The notes under the pieces: generated by a model
Seen by the model: the letters and a program-made list of their open reading frames with translations, nothing else
Database searches by the model: none
Told to the model about the DNA's origin: nothing
In this document: piece after piece, positions 33,801 through 46,624 of the stretch
Position numbering within the stretch: position 1 is the first letter of the stretch
Layout of the letters: each line of letters opens with the position of its first letter
Made by a program: the position numbers and the translations under genes
DNA from: Rhineura floridana
Lineage: Eukaryota; Chordata; Lepidosauria; Squamata; Rhineuridae
Assembly (NCBI RefSeq): GCF_030035675.1
Contig: NC_084482.1
Span: 227,132,943 to 227,196,942 of the forward strand
Reading direction: 5' to 3'
DNA length: 64,000 nucleotides

Positions 33801-34992
33801 ATATCAACGGGTAGTGTTGGGGGATGAGGTTTCAGACCCTTGGCTCCTCAACTGTGGTGTGCCACAGGGTTCTATCCTCTCCCCCATGCTATTTAACATT
33901 TATATGAAACCGCTGGGAGCCATCATCAGGAGTTTTGGGCTGCAGTGCCATCAATATGCGGATGACACGCAGCTCTATCTCTCATTTAAATCTTTGCCAG
34001 AGTTGGCTGTGGATACCTTGTCCAAGTGCCTGGAGTCCGTAAGTGGATGGATGGGAGAGAACAGGCTGAAGCTGAACCCCGATAAGACCGAGGTGTTACT
34101 GGTGGGGGACAAGAGAAGGTTGGGTGATTTTGACCTGATACTTAATGGGGTGAGTTTGCCCCTGAAGGACCAGGTCCGCAGTCTCGGGGTCATCTTGGAC
34201 TCCCAGCTGTCTATGGAGGCTCAGGTTTCTGCAGTGAGCCGGGCAGCCTGGTACCAACTTCATCTAGTACAGAGACTGCGACCCTATCTTCCCATACATC
34301 TGCTCCCACGAGTGATACATGCCCTGATCTCCTGTCGATTAGACTACTGTAATGCGCTCTACGTGGGGTTACCCTTGAAGACGGTCTGGAAACTCCAGCT
34401 GGTACAAAATGCGGCGGCACGCTTAATAAAGCAGACCCGCCGCCGCGATCATATCACCCCAGTGTTGATTGAACTACACTGGTTGCCAGTTGTATACCGG
34501 GCCCAATTCAAGGTGTTGGTTTTAACCTTTAAAACCCTATACGGTTCCGGCCCAGTTTATCTGAAGAAACGCCTCCAGTATCACAAAATATGCCGCCAAA
34601 CAAGATCAGCCTCGCAGGACCTTCTCTCGGTCCCACCGACGAAGACAGCTAGGTTGATGCGGACCAGGGAGAGGGCTTTTTCGATCATGGCCCCCACCCT
34701 CTGGAACTTACTTCCCTTTGACCTTCGGCATGCCCCCTCCCTGTTGACTTTTCGCCGAGCCTTGAAGACCTGGCTCTTTAGGCAGGCCTATGGGATCTCT
34801 GGGGTGGGCTAGATTTTATACTGTATTAGCATAGGATGGTCTGTTAGATGAGATGTTATGATATTAATATTATGATGATTATGTATATGTTGAGATTGTA
34901 TTTTATATTGTACATTGCCCAGAGTGTCCGTTCGGTCGGACAGATGGGCGTCTGATAAATAAAATTTTATTTTATTATATTATTATTATTAT
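30826..34992 (+). mobile_element. Full-length L2 LINE nested in the Vingi-like element
   Basis: It starts with GATGGCGACGG and has a GC-rich leader of about 965 bp. One long ORF2 (31,792-34,812) follows, then a 3' UTR with CCAGAGTGTCCGTTCGGTCG and an (ATT)n tail. The boundaries restore the host LINE's endonuclease reading exactly when the element is removed, so insertion was blunt, without a target duplication. At 4,167 bp this appears to be full length and is the most intact LINE in the window. Confidence 0.9.
31792..34812 (+). CDS. L2 ORF2: AP endonuclease and reverse transcriptase, one in-frame stop
   Basis: This single frame of 1,007 codons is broken only by TGA at 32,905. The start MCKPEGTN agrees with the related copy at 43,451, which also starts MC and shares CQVRGT and VSIPCSG/VSVPCSG soon after. 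AP endonuclease blocks: LCNARSVAQK, CITETWLD, LVLGDFNVHAE and SWSDHYLVKL. RT blocks: LKKPSLDPQDLNNFRPVS, LLDLSAAFDTIDHGILLNR, GVPQGSILSPMLFNIYMKP and CHQYADDTQLYLSF with the catalytic aspartates. The C-terminal segment has LWNLLPFDLRHAPSLLTF. At the stop the sister copy has an arginine codon (AGG), so CGA to TGA CpG decay is likely. Confidence 0.9.
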
Positions 34993-35150
34993 CTATATAA
35001 ATCTGTTTTTCACACCGAGACTCTTGGAGTAAAACGACCGAAATTGGTCAAATAAGTCAAAAGACTAGGATCACTACATTTACTGTTCCACCCAGCAATA
35101 TTCCATGAGAGAACTTTTAAGGAATAAGAGGAAGAGGAAGAAGGGCCTAG

Positions 35151-37519
35151 TCAGACACTCTCTTCTATTGAGGCATAAGAGGCCATCTGAACACAACAAT
35201 TTTTAGAAGGGATGAGAGAATTCGAAGGTTGAGTGATAAGTATCGGTGGGCGACTTTTTCTTTTTGGTGGTGATCCCAATTCATGGGGATCTAAGAACTG
35301 AACAGCCAGCCAGTCAAAAGATTTCGGGACAGAGTTTTTTGTATAATCATAGTGTAAGGAGAGTTGGAGTGGCTCCCCATTTGTATTAAGTGCTGTCAAA
35401 TGAGAGGACAGCAGTGAGCATTCACCTTTAGGTGAACTTACGGGGTCCTTAGACAAGGACGGCTTAGATGGACGTTGGATAACTATATCAGGACTTAGGG
35501 CTGGACCTTTTAACGGAGTAGTGTTATGATGGGCCAAAGAGAAGGGATTTTCAGAAGATAAATTTGTAAGGTGCTTCGTGTCTATAATCATGTCCTCATG
35601 CGGTAAAGAGGCCATAGGAGGGAAAAATTTTAAGTCATCATTACTGATATTGTTGACAGATAGAGGCTGACAGGTGACATTTTGTTTCTGAGCATTGCCA
35701 TAAGTAATCCCATTTGTAAGAATAGCAATTAAGGATGACAGTCTAGACAGAATTTGGTGTTGTTCTTCCACAGGAAGAGCACCGAAACTATTTACAAGTA
35801 GGAGTTCTTCTGGATAAGAAGGCTCAGGAACAAAGCCTGTCTCAGACCTGGAGTTACATCCTGTGTTGTGCTTGTCAGTGGGGTTTAACGGCCCCAATTT
35901 GATAGGCACTAGTTCCTCTGTTGGTAGAAACAGAGGAGAGCAAACTCCAGTAGCGGACTCTCCTTTAGAGGACATCACTGGTCTTACTATTTGACATGCA
36001 GATCGTATCTTCATTTTGCGTTTGATCAAGGATAAAGGAGGAGCATTGTCTCTAAAGTATCTTTTAATCTCAACACCACGAGATTGGAACTTCTCCTTAC
36101 ATGAGTACACTATTTCCGCAATAGAAGCTGAGACGAACGTGACCAAAGCACGAGCCGTTCTTGAATTGAAGTAGAGATATTCGATTTTTTTAAAAGGAGA
36201 CCAGATCCAGCCGATAATTGACTACTGGCGAAATAAACTTCAATAGGTGTGCATTGCGATCACACTGCGACACCCAGCCCAAAGGTTTCGGGTAGTTAGT
36301 AAAAACCAGAGTCGTATGGTCTAGCTGGAGGTGCCACCTTCGAGTTTCTGGGATCGGGGACTGAAGATCCGGAGGGTACGTATAATTGCCGTCTCCGGAA
36401 GAGAAAACTACTTCAGTGGTCAGCGGCTGTATAATTGAGTGCTGTTCCATAGGAGTAGCAACAGGAGAGCAGAGGGGTTGCATTTTAAGACAGTGGGCGA
36501 GCAAAGGTCTTTTATGTCCATGATCTGGGTTAATCTGAGTTATGTTTCTTCTGGTCACATGGGAATCCAAAGCGTCATCCCCCTTTGCCTTTATATCCAG
36601 CAAATTAAAAAGTCTATTGAAGTTCAATTTTGAGACCTTCAGCATTGCTCCCACGTTTGATGCGGCTGGTGTTAGAGTTTTCTATGTTAGAGGGTCTAGC
36701 GTCGGAGGAATGGATTTCTCGCGTGATGGATTCAGTTATAAGGTCGTTTTCAAGTATAGGACTAAGACTAGGACCCTTGGCCGCCTGGGGTAGCGTATCC
36801 GGTTCCTGGTTAGCCGTGGTAGATGGAGGGGACTGAAGCTGGATTGAGCCCATTTGTCGAGGCAGAAGGGAAGCTGTCAGCAGTGAAAGGTGGCCCATAT
36901 TTTCCATAAGAAGATTCTTAATGTGTTGCAAGTCCTCTGTCCATCTAGTAAACAAGCTCTTGATTAGTTCGAGCTGCATGTTTAATAGTTTAGTAGTCGT
37001 GTTTGAGTCCGTATCTTCCAAGAGAGCTTCATTCACATTAGAGCACTGATTTAAAGGGGAAGAGTGAGGCTGAGGAGACAACAGTGAGCTGGCGAGCCTC
37101 ATAGACTGTCCAAGATCTGGTGAAGTAGGACATGAATGACTCACGTGTGGCTGTGACTGGGTTTGACTGGGAGTCCGCCGAGGGTTTGTATCAAGAGTAT
37201 TAACAGACTTCCATTCTGCTGCCAGTTCTGCTGCCAGTGAACATTCGCCAGTCCTGATATCCTCTCCTGGCAGCGGTTCCATTAAACATTGAGGGCCAAG
37301 TGTCCAGTCTAAACAGGCTTCCTCACACGCCGGCAGCAAGATGTTACAAGAATCCGAGGCTGATGGTGCAGTACAATCAGGGCCAAAGAAATCAGTGATT
37401 TTACATTGGTTGTGCTTTTTAATAACTACTGATATGTCATCTGTCATCGGAATCAGGCCAAGTTCTTTGTATCTTACTCTCGTAAGGACCATAATTCCAG
37501 GGGTAAGTTCATCAAGCAA
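35151..37519 (-). pseudogene. ORF1 of the Vingi-like LINE (broken)
   Basis: Three open pieces (37,519-36,614; 36,654-36,190; 36,146-35,151) cover one ORF1 in different frames. The N-terminal part begins MVLTRVRYKELGL and carries KITDFFGPD, CLDWTLGP and a helical segment LNMQLELIKSLFTRWTEDL. The middle piece, with DHTTLVFTNYP, and the start of the third, with VTFVSASIAEIV and IKRYFRD, look like an RRM-type RNA-binding domain. This is consistent with a LINE nucleocapsid-like chaperone. The tail is proline/serine-rich. A second copy of the N-terminal part is at 18.9-19.4 kb. Confidence 0.6.
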
Positions 37520-37925
37520 AACTAGTCACAATCCTAGCTCTATAATTAATATTATACTGTCTCTTTAAGTTAATGCTAGGATCTGCGACACTGGAGCAGA
37601 AATTCTCTCAGGCAGCATCCACCGGAGTTTAAGCATCCAGTACAACAGAGATGTTCTAAAAATAGATTCCAAGAAAGGCATCCACCGGCACAGATATAAA
37701 CGTCTGGGAGGTCTGGGGAGTCAGCAATAAACATTAACTACCGAAAAGAGAAACAGAAATTCCTCCAGCATACAGCAATGGGGATATTTTCAGAAGTCGG
37801 CTCAGCAGATTCAAAATCAAAGCTTGAGACATCTGACCCAGATAAAAGTATGTAAATAATACTAATGCCGTCTGCTGGGTATATTTCTGCAGTAAATTCC
37901 CCTGAAGGGAAGAAAAGTTCTATGA

Positions 37926-38345
<420 letters not shown>

Positions 38346-38570
38346 TTAAACTAGATTACAGCCTCAGTACTGGAACTCCTTTGTCCTGCCTTGTGCCACT
38401 ATAGCACCACAGCCCTCAAACACACACACATTTTCCTTTGCTCTCCCAAACAGTTGCACACATACAAAATCTAACAGGCATAGTATAGCAATGCAAAAAC
38501 CTATCAGCACAATTCCTAAAAAATAATTAAGCAGTTCATATCACCACAAGCATGCAATTGCAATTGTACA
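38346..38570. other. No recognised feature
   Basis: AT-rich spacer with a short CA repeat near 38,425. Confidence 0.4.
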
Positions 38571-40515
38571 AATTCTTTATTTGCATTTAGCCATAAGCCA
38601 TCGCACAGCTGGAGAATACACGTTTAAAATCATAAAACATGCAGTCACGTCGGACTTGTAGTCATTTGGGCTTTTATGTAATTTGCTCTCAGTTTTTTTT
38701 GCAGCCAAGGCAAAGTTAGCCACTGTGATTGTAACCTGGATGTATTTGTCAGCAAAGAGCTCCACCACCAAATCGCCAGAGAAAATCTCTCCTCTAGAAT
38801 TAATAAGAGGGGCCAGGAGTTTCATTCTAGGGTTCTTATACAAGGGGCAGAAAAGCAAGTAATGGACTATATCCTCGGGTTCCTTACAACCGAATTCGGG
38901 CGGGATTCCCAAATATCTGCCTTCAAGGTAGGCTGTGGGCATTGTATGGAATCTGAGTTCTGTAAAAGCTCTTCGTAAGGAGGCACATGTCAAAATATCG
39001 AAGTAGCTTGATTTTGCGTGGTTGAGTTTAAATAAAGGAAACCAAGGTGAAAAAGGGGCTGCAACAATTGATGCCCTATCTTGGGTCGCATCGTAATCAA
39101 AAACCCAGTTGCGGAGCTCAGAGGGGTTAAGGCTTAAAAACTTCCTTTGAGTAAGATTATAAATTTTAAGTATTTCCTGATACCCTTGGGCCCATCCCCC
39201 TGACCGCTGCTGATTGTGCCAGCAGAGCTTTGTAAGGGAGCTATCGTCCATGATGAAAATCCTTCTCCAGTATCTTAAATATGCCAGATCTATATTAGCT
39301 GCCAGAGAGGGGAGGCCAAGTTCTGCTCTTATATGGGCTGATGGAGCTCCACGTGGGAGCCCCAAGATCTGCTTCAGAAATGTATTTTGTAGGACCTCGA
39401 GTCTAGATTTAACTAGGCGGCCCCATAACTCGGACCCATAAAGGATTTTTGGCAGGACTTTAGTCACAGAGATTTTTAGCATTGGGTTGATTAATTGACC
39501 ACCACGTGTATAAAAGTCCCTTCTTAATTGGCCACTGGCTCTAGCACCCGATAATTTGGTGGCCTCCAGATGGTGACTGCACAAGAGCTTGTCATTAAAA
39601 CATAAGCCTAGATATTTAAAGGTCTGTACCTGTTCAAGTGATTGTCCATTTAGGGTCCAGTTCAATTTGGACTTCTTATGCTTCCCACAGATCATTATTT
39701 TAGTTTTAGAATAGTTGACGAGCAAGCGTTGGTCTTTACAGTATTCTTCCAGGTGGGTCACATTCTTTTTAGCCCTATTTTATTTAAAGAAAATAGGGCC
39801 AAGTCATCTGCATATAGCAATGAGGAAATCTTTGTATTCCCAACTGATGGGGGGTGGAAAGTGGGAGAAGCCATTGTGGGAATGATGTCGTTTAAATAAA
39901 AATTGAACAGGAAATGGGCCAGTATGCACCCTTGTTTGACTCCTCTCTCGACTGGAATGGCTTGGGAGAGAGTTCCATTCAAACCAAGGTGAACCCGCAA
40001 AAAGTTGGCCTGGTGCAGGGACTGAATTAACCACAATAGCCTTTTATCAGTGCTGGACTGCCCCAATTTACGCCACAACAAATCTCTGTCAATTGAGTCA
40101 AAGGCAGAGGTAAAATCGACAAATGCCACATATAAGGACCTACTTTGCCCCGTGATAGTCTTGTTTATGAAGTGATGGAGTACGAAAGCGTGGTCTACTG
40201 TACACCTGCCTTTCCTGAATCTGGCCTGTTCTTTGTAAATGATAGAGTTCTTGGAGTCCCACTTTCATTTGTTTAAGAGAAAGCGCCCATACAGCTTAGA
40301 TGTCACATCTAGTAGGCTGATGGGTCTATGATTACGGGGGTCTGAGGGGTCGCCTTTCTTGAGGATGGGCACTACAATACTAGTATGCCAACCTATGGGA
40401 ATAGTGCTGGTGGAGTTGATATGTGAGAAGAGTATGGCTAAAAGGGGCCCCCACCATGTAATTTCTGAAAGGAATAGCATGCAAAAAGCACAAATCAAAA
40501 GCATTTCAAAAGGCA
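38571..40515 (-). mobile_element. Second Vingi-like LINE, 5' truncated ORF2
   Basis: On the minus strand RT starts near 40,500 with SIVVPILKKGDPSDPRNHRP. It continues with FVDFTSAFDSIDRDLLWRK, GVKQGCILAHFLFNFYLND and LLYADDLALFSL, ending with a long C-terminal frame (39,761-38,577) containing YLGLCFNDKLLCSHHLEATK and EDIVHYLLFCPLYKNPR. Three pieces are in different frames. The 3' end reads TTCTTTATTTGC on the plus strand. It is related to, but clearly diverged from, the element at 27.6-38 kb, so it is another subfamily. Confidence 0.85.
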
Positions 40516-40862
40516 CTACTAAACTATCAGGAAGAATTCCTACAGTCCCATAAGCACAACCCCCATGAAGGGAGTTACTTTATGCAGCAGAGTTAGTTGG
40601 AGATATAAAAGAACATGAAAGAGAGTGCTGTTGATCTTAAACAAAATAAACTAATTTTATTAAGAAAGAACACATGGATAGGAAAGTTGAATCATCTACA
40701 CTACCTGAATTCAAAGGTATGGAGAGAGGATTGTGGGAAGAAGGAGGAGGCACTGGTAATGATGATAACCCTGAGAATGTCAGTCTAACCAATCAGAAGC
40801 ATACTTAAACTTGAGGAAAGTAACAAGGACAGCCTCTGCCGATACCAACCCACCCATACACT
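40516..40862. other. No recognised feature
   Basis: Spacer between a LINE 5' break and an L2 tail. Nothing was recognised. Confidence 0.4.
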
Positions 40863-41215
40863 ATGCTCAACATCAAAGGCTCTCCTCCGGGTGCCTACTC
40901 CGAGGGAAGCTCGGAGGATGGCAACAAGGGAGAGGGCCTCTAAGTGGTGGCCCCCAAATTATGGAATGATCTCCCTGATGAGGTGCGCCTGGAGCCAACA
41001 TTGTTATCTTTTTGGCGCCAGGTTAAGACTTTCCTCTTATCCCAGGCATTTTAGTGTGTGTTTTAAATTGTTTTAAACTTTTAAATTGTGTTTTAAATTG
41101 TTTTTAAAAGATGTGTTTTAAATTTGTATATCTGTTTTTAATGTTTTTAGTTACTGTAAACCGCCCAGAGAGCTTTGGCTATGGGGCGGTATACAAATAC
41201 AATAAATAAATAAAG
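40863..41215 (+). mobile_element. L2 LINE 3' end fragment
   Basis: It contains the C-terminal codons of L2 ORF2 in broken frames (WPPNYGMISLMRCAW-like reading near 40,950) and the full 3' UTR. The end reads AACCGCCCAGAGAGC, then GGGGCGGTATACAAATAC and (AAAT)n. It is severely 5' truncated. Confidence 0.85.
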
Positions 41216-41257
41216 CATTCAAGCAGGTGCCCTTTCAGCTGAGTAACCTCACCCCTA

Positions 41258-41423
41258 TAATAAATAATAAACTTTAATTTGTTAGTCGCTTATCTGTCCA
41301 GTTTTTGGACACTCTAGGCGACTTACAGCAGCCACAAGTACAATATACAATACAATAAATAACCATATTCATCAATTTAAAACTAACCTCAAAATATCAG
41401 TTAAAACATTACAACTAATCTAG
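41258..41423 (-). mobile_element. L2 LINE 3' UTR fragment
   Basis: The minus strand ends with GTCGCCTAGAGTGTCC, then GGACAGATAAGCGACT and an (ATT)n tail, like the 3' ends at 27,480 and 34,920. No coding part remains. Confidence 0.8.
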
Positions 41424-42901
41424 CTCGATCGATCCAGAGCACACAGCGCATTGATTGAAGTGCAACTTCCAACACCCCCAAATCATGCAGTTGCCCATAT
41501 GGCCCTTTGTCTTGGGGCTTCATGGAGTTGCCAGTCCAAGCTGGTCCCTGCTGCTGCCTGCAGAGTCTTGGGACACATCTCCAGGAGCGCATTTGTTTTC
41601 TCATCAGCACACGGCAGATGGTAGCCATCTTCCTTCCACTCACTGCCCTGGAAAATGGTCTTGGCCCAGTCCATCCCCTGTCCCACTCCAAATCAAAGTC
41701 CTGCCACAAGTCTTTATCTGGGGGCATCTTCTTCAGGACTAGCTGGCTGAGCCCACCCAGGTTGGCAGGAAGAACTCTTCTCCATTCTCCCTCACCCTCT
41801 TCAGTGTAAATCATGGGCCCAAAGAGAGGCAGGTAACCCTCCCAGTGAACCTTGCCCTCCAAACGCATGGGGCTCTGAGTGTCTCTCACTGCTGGAATTT
41901 GCTCCAAGACAGCACCCACCAGATGCCGCCCTGTAAAGCCATTATGGGGGCTTTGCCCCTTGGGGTTTTATCTCACCCATCTCTCCTGGCGCTGGGAGTT
42001 CCTCTTGGACTTGCACTCCCTCCTCAGGCTTCTCCTCCTGCACTTTATCTTGCATAGCCATTTCTCCAGGCGCTGACAGCTCCTCTCACACAAATGCCTC
42101 CAACGTTTCCTCCTGCACTTTTTCTTCAACAGTTGGCACACACAGGGTGAGGAAATCCATCAACAGCTGCCCTTCTCCAGCCTCTAGTTCACCTTTCTCC
42201 AAGGCCTTTTCTTCCTCGTGCACTACTTCTTCAACAGCAGGCACACAGGGAGCAGAGAAATCTATCAGCAGCATCTCTTCTCCCACCTATACCCCACTTT
42301 CTTCTGAGGCATCTTCCCCTTCATCTTCCAGACTGTTTAAGTTCTTGGGGCTTTACTCCCAGCTTTCTGGTGTTTTCCCCCACCAGGCTTCTAGATAATC
42401 AAGGCCTCTTCTTCCTCCACCACTACCAACTGCAACTCCTCACAGTCCAAGCCCTCCAGCTGCCCATCCATTTTCTGGATCTCTTTATCCACCCCAGTCT
42501 GGGGGCTCCGCAGCTGGACTCTCAGGTCACTCTGAACTCCTTGCAGCAGCTGATCAGGCATGGCTCTTGTGACGCCCTTCCCTGGCTCTCCCTGTCAGGT
42601 TCCTACCTGCTCGTGGTTACTGCCTGTCACTAGGCACCACCAGGGACTCCACCGGTCTGGACTGTCCTTTTTTAAGGTTTCTCTCCCCGCTCTAGCATAG
42701 ACCTCACCAGATCCCCCTGCTAGGCAGCACCACCAGTCACGTCCTATAACCCGTATTCCCAGAGACTCGGCCTGAGTCTCTCTATCAGGTTACCTCTGTG
42801 ACTGCGTGCTTAAGATGTCCCAATCCCTTTGTATCAATGCAGATAATCCTGGTTTGCTCTGAATACTTGTGGTGTTATTCTTCCCTTCCCCGCTGCCACC
42901 A
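41424..42901 (-). mobile_element. LTR-retroelement fossil B: leader and gag-like internal part
   Basis: Reading leftwards from the LTR, there is a primer-binding site TGGTGGCAGCGG (42,884-42,901), then a leader matching those of copies A and C. A gag-like start follows near 42,570 (MPDQLLQGVQSDLRVQL), then an acidic glutamate-rich stretch and a further open part near 41.4-41.9 kb. The internal region is broken in several places and ends against an L2 tail at 41,423. The gag identity rests on position and composition. Confidence 0.55.
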
Positions 42902-42903
42902 TT

Positions 42904-45900
42904 TGTCACTCTTCAGCCTTGGTATTTACCTTACCCTCCCTTCTGCTCTGTGAAACCCCAGCCAAGGATCAGGCCTTTGGTAAACCAAATACAGTATTTA
43001 TTAAATAACAAAGATAACAAGATTACTTTATAAAGGCACTTAAGCATATGGTTTCATCTATTCCTGAGGTACTGGTCTTAGTATTAATCCGAACGCCACA
43101 CTCTCCTCACATCCACCAACTCTCCACACAATCTCCTCTCCAAACCCACCAAAACAACCCTCTCACGTCCACCCTCTCAAACAACCCACTCACGTCCACC
43201 CAGATTCAACTGTCATCCTTCCATTTATACTCTCAGCCATTCTAAACACTCAGCCAATCATCCAGCATTCTCCTGCCCATTCACTCCCCCCTCCTCTTTC
43301 ATTCATGTCGTTGTTTATTGTTGTTTTTTGGTTGTATTTAATTACTGCTGTTCGTCTGTTGGTTGTTGTGTGAATGAGATTGAGTGGATGTGTGTGAGTA
43401 TTTGTGTTGTTTGTTATTTTTAGTGTTTGTCATATTAGATTCATTTTAAGATGTGCCTGGGAGAACATACTCCGGCCCTAGTAAGGGGATTTTCGGGGGG
43501 CCCAATTAACGTAGTGACAGGTAATGGGAGGTATGGTGTTGGGAGGAGAACGTGCCAGGTAAGGGGAACTTGTCCCAGACAAGTTGTGTCTGTGCCTTGT
43601 TCCGGTTCTCCTCATATCCACCGGATTGTTGGTTGTACTGTCAGCCAGCCATCAGATCTCCAGGTGCTGCTCTTAAATGCGAGATCGGTTGCTAATAAAA
43701 AACCCCTTATCCACGATTTGATCGTGGAGAAAGGGGCCGATCTTGCGTGTATTACCGAAACCTGGGTGGGCGAGCAGGGAGGAGTTGCTCTCTCCCAGCT
43801 TTGCCCACCTGGGTATTCGGTGCAGCACTGTGGTAGATCTGAGGGCCGGGGAGGTGGGGTTGCTGTGGTCTATAGGAGTTCTTTCTCCCTCACCAAGCAC
43901 CCTGTCCAGATGGCGACTGGTCTGGAATGTCTTCATCTTGTGCTGGGCCAAGGAGACAGACTGGGAATACTGTTGGTGTACCGCCCACCTTGCTGCCCAA
44001 CAGCTTCCCTAGCTGAGCTGACAGAGATAGTCTCGGAGGTGTTGTTGGGGTCCCCCAGACTCGTGGTACTGGGGGATTTCAACATCCATGCCGAGGCTGT
44101 CTTGCTCGGGGCTTCTCAGGACTTCATGGCCTCCATGACAACCATGGGGCTGTCTCAAATTGTTACTGGCCCGACGCATGTATCAGGACATACTCTTGAT
44201 CTGATCTTCGCCACTGGTCATGGAGATGGTGATCTGAAGGTGGGGTATTTTTCATCTACTCCATTGTCATGGACAGATCATCGCTTGCTGAGTTTTAGAC
44301 TCACGACAGCCCTGTCGATGCCATGGTTGATCTGTGGAATACAGAGATGACCCGGGCCATTGACATGATCGCTCCCGCGTGCCCCCTTCAGTGCCGAACT
44401 CATACAGCACCGTGGTATACCCCAGAGCTGAGAGTGATGAAGCAAGAGAGAAGGAGGCTAGAGTGCAGGTGGAGGCGAACTCCTGACGGATGTAATCATT
44501 CCTTGGTAAGTGCTTCCACTAAGTTGTACATAAAAGTGGTTAGGGCGGCAAAAAAGTCTTACTTTGCTACCACCATTAGATCATCCCTTTGCCGCCCAGC
44601 GGAGCTTTTTAGGGTGGTACGAGGGCTTCTACATTCTGGCTCTCATGATACTAAGGAAACATTGGAAGCCCGCTGCAACAAACTTGCGGAGCACTTCCAG
44701 GATAAGATTGCATGCATCCGTCGGGACTTAGACTCTGATGTTATGACAGATGAATCCATTGAAGTGTCCAGAGCGTGGTCTTGTCCTTTATTATTGGATG
44801 AATTTCAGTTGGTGCAGCTCGAGGAAGTGGACAAGGTGCTTGGAATGGTGCGGGCGACCACGTCTGCTCTGGACCCTTGCCCATCTTGGCTAGTGAAGAC
44901 TAGCAGGGCTGTAACCGCCGGCTGGGCCAGGGAGGTAAATGCCTCCTTGAGAGAGGGAGTAGTCCCTGGTAGTCTCAAGGAGGCAATAATAAGACCTCTT
45001 TTAAAGAAACCTTCTCTGGACCCAGATGTTTTGAACAACTACAGACCGGTGGCGAATGTCCCTTTTCTGGGCAAGGTTCTGGAGCGGGTGATTGCCGGCT
45101 AGCTCCAGGCGCTCTTGGATGAAACCGATTATCTGGATCCGTTTCAATCCGGTTTTAGGTCCGGTTTTGGCACTGAAACAGCCTTGGTCGCCCTGTATGA
45201 TGACCTTTGTCGGGAGAGGGACAGGGGGAGTGTGACTCTGTTGATTCTCCTTGATCTCTCAGCGGCGTTTGATACCATCGACCATGGTATCCTTCTGGGG
45301 AGGCTCGCGGAGTTGGGAGTTGGGGGTACTGCTTGGCAGTGGCTCTGCTCCTACTTAGCAGATCGTCGCCAGAAGGTAATGCTTGGGGAACATTGCTCGA
45401 CACCCTGGACTCTCCATTGTGGAGTCCCTCAGGGGTCGGTTTTGTCCCCCATGCTTTTCAACATCTACATGCAGCCTCTCGGTGCGGTCATCAGGAGTTT
45501 TGGAGTGCGTTGCCATCAGTACGCTGATGACACGCAGCTCTACTTCTCCTTTTCACCTTCCACAGGTGAGACTGTTGATGTGCTGAACCGTTGCCTGACC
45601 GCGATAATGGACTGGATGAGAGCTAATAAACTGAAACTCAATCCAGACAAGACTGAGACACTGTTGGTGACCTCTTTCCCTGCTCAGATCCTGTTCTAGA
45701 TGGGGTTACACTTCCCTTGAAGGAACAGGTTCGTAGTTTGGGGGTCCTTTTTGACCCTTCCTTGTCGCTCGAGGCTCAAGTGGCCTCGGTGGCACGGAAT
45801 GCGTTTTACCACCTGCGCTTAGTAGCCCAACTACGCCCCTATCTGGACAGTGATGATCTCGCCTCGGTTGTTCACGCTCTGGTAACTTCTAGACTGGATT

Positions 45901-46564
45901 ACTGTAACGCGCTCTACGTAGGGCTGCCCTTGAAGACTGTTCGGAAACTTCAGCTAGTGCAAAAATGCGTCAGCCAGGCTGTTGACGAGGACCAATCGGT
46001 CTGCGCATATAACACCTGTCCTGGCTCGCTTGCACTGGCTACCTATTTGTTTCCGAGCTAGATTCAAGGTGCTGGTGTTGACCTATAAAGCCTTACATGG
46101 TGTGGGACCACAATACCTTGTGGAACGCCTCTCCCACTATGAACCTACCCGTTCACTTCATTCAGTATCTAAGGCCCTCCTTTGGGTACCAACTCACCAG
46201 GATGCCCGGAGGACTGTTACTAGATCTATTTCTGTGGTGGCCCCCGAATTATGGAACAGCTTACCGGAGGAAATACGCCTGGCGCCTACGGTTCTTTCTT
46301 TTAGGCACCAGGCTAAGACCTGGCTATACTCCCAGGCATTTTAATGTTTAATGCTTTATGTTTATGTTTTTAGTTTAATGTGTTCCTTTGTTACTGATTT
46401 TATTCTATATTGTATTTTAATCTCATTTTGTACACCGCCCAGAGAGCTATTAGCTATGGGCGGTCTAGAAATGAAATAAATAAATAAATAAATAAATTCC
46501 ACTTACCATGTATCTCCTATACAAACAGCACTTACCATATATACACTAATACAGGAACATCACA
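42904..46564 (-). mobile_element. LTR of fossil B, interrupted by L2
   Basis: The two LTR pieces, 42,904-43,302 and 46,495-46,564, together match LTRs A and C. The LTR starts TGTGATGTTCC at 46,564 and ends GAGTGACA at 42,904 on the minus strand. An L2 LINE of about 3.2 kb (43,303-46,494) is inserted in it in the opposite orientation. It faces LTR C head to head, 301 bp away. Confidence 0.72.
43303..46494 (+). mobile_element. L2 LINE with complete but broken ORF2
   Basis: A short leader is followed by ORF2 from ATG 43,451. The endonuclease frame (43,451 to about 44,320) has LLNARSVANKKPLIHDL, CITETWVGE, VVLGDFNIHAEAVLL and SWTDHRLL. A frame change near 44,320 leads to 44,323-45,102 with LLKKPSLDPDVLNNYRPVAN. 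A TAG at 45,100 is followed in frame by LLDLSAAFDTIDHGILLGR, CGVPQGSVLSPMLFNIYMQP and CHQYADDTQLYFSF. Later frame changes fall near 45,690 and 45,965. The 3' end has ACCGCCCAGAGAGC and (AAAT)n. It belongs to the subfamily of copies A/B at 6-8.5 kb. Confidence 0.93.
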
Positions 46565-46624
46565 GCTCTCACCTCCTCACACTGGGTCTCCTTTTTCAAA
46601 GAGGCATTCCATTCTCTCTTCAAA

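Noticed and set aside
41455-42398. Plus-strand frames (95-100 codons) at 41.5-42.4 kb
   Set aside because: They are opposite the gag-like part of LTR fossil B and have no homology.
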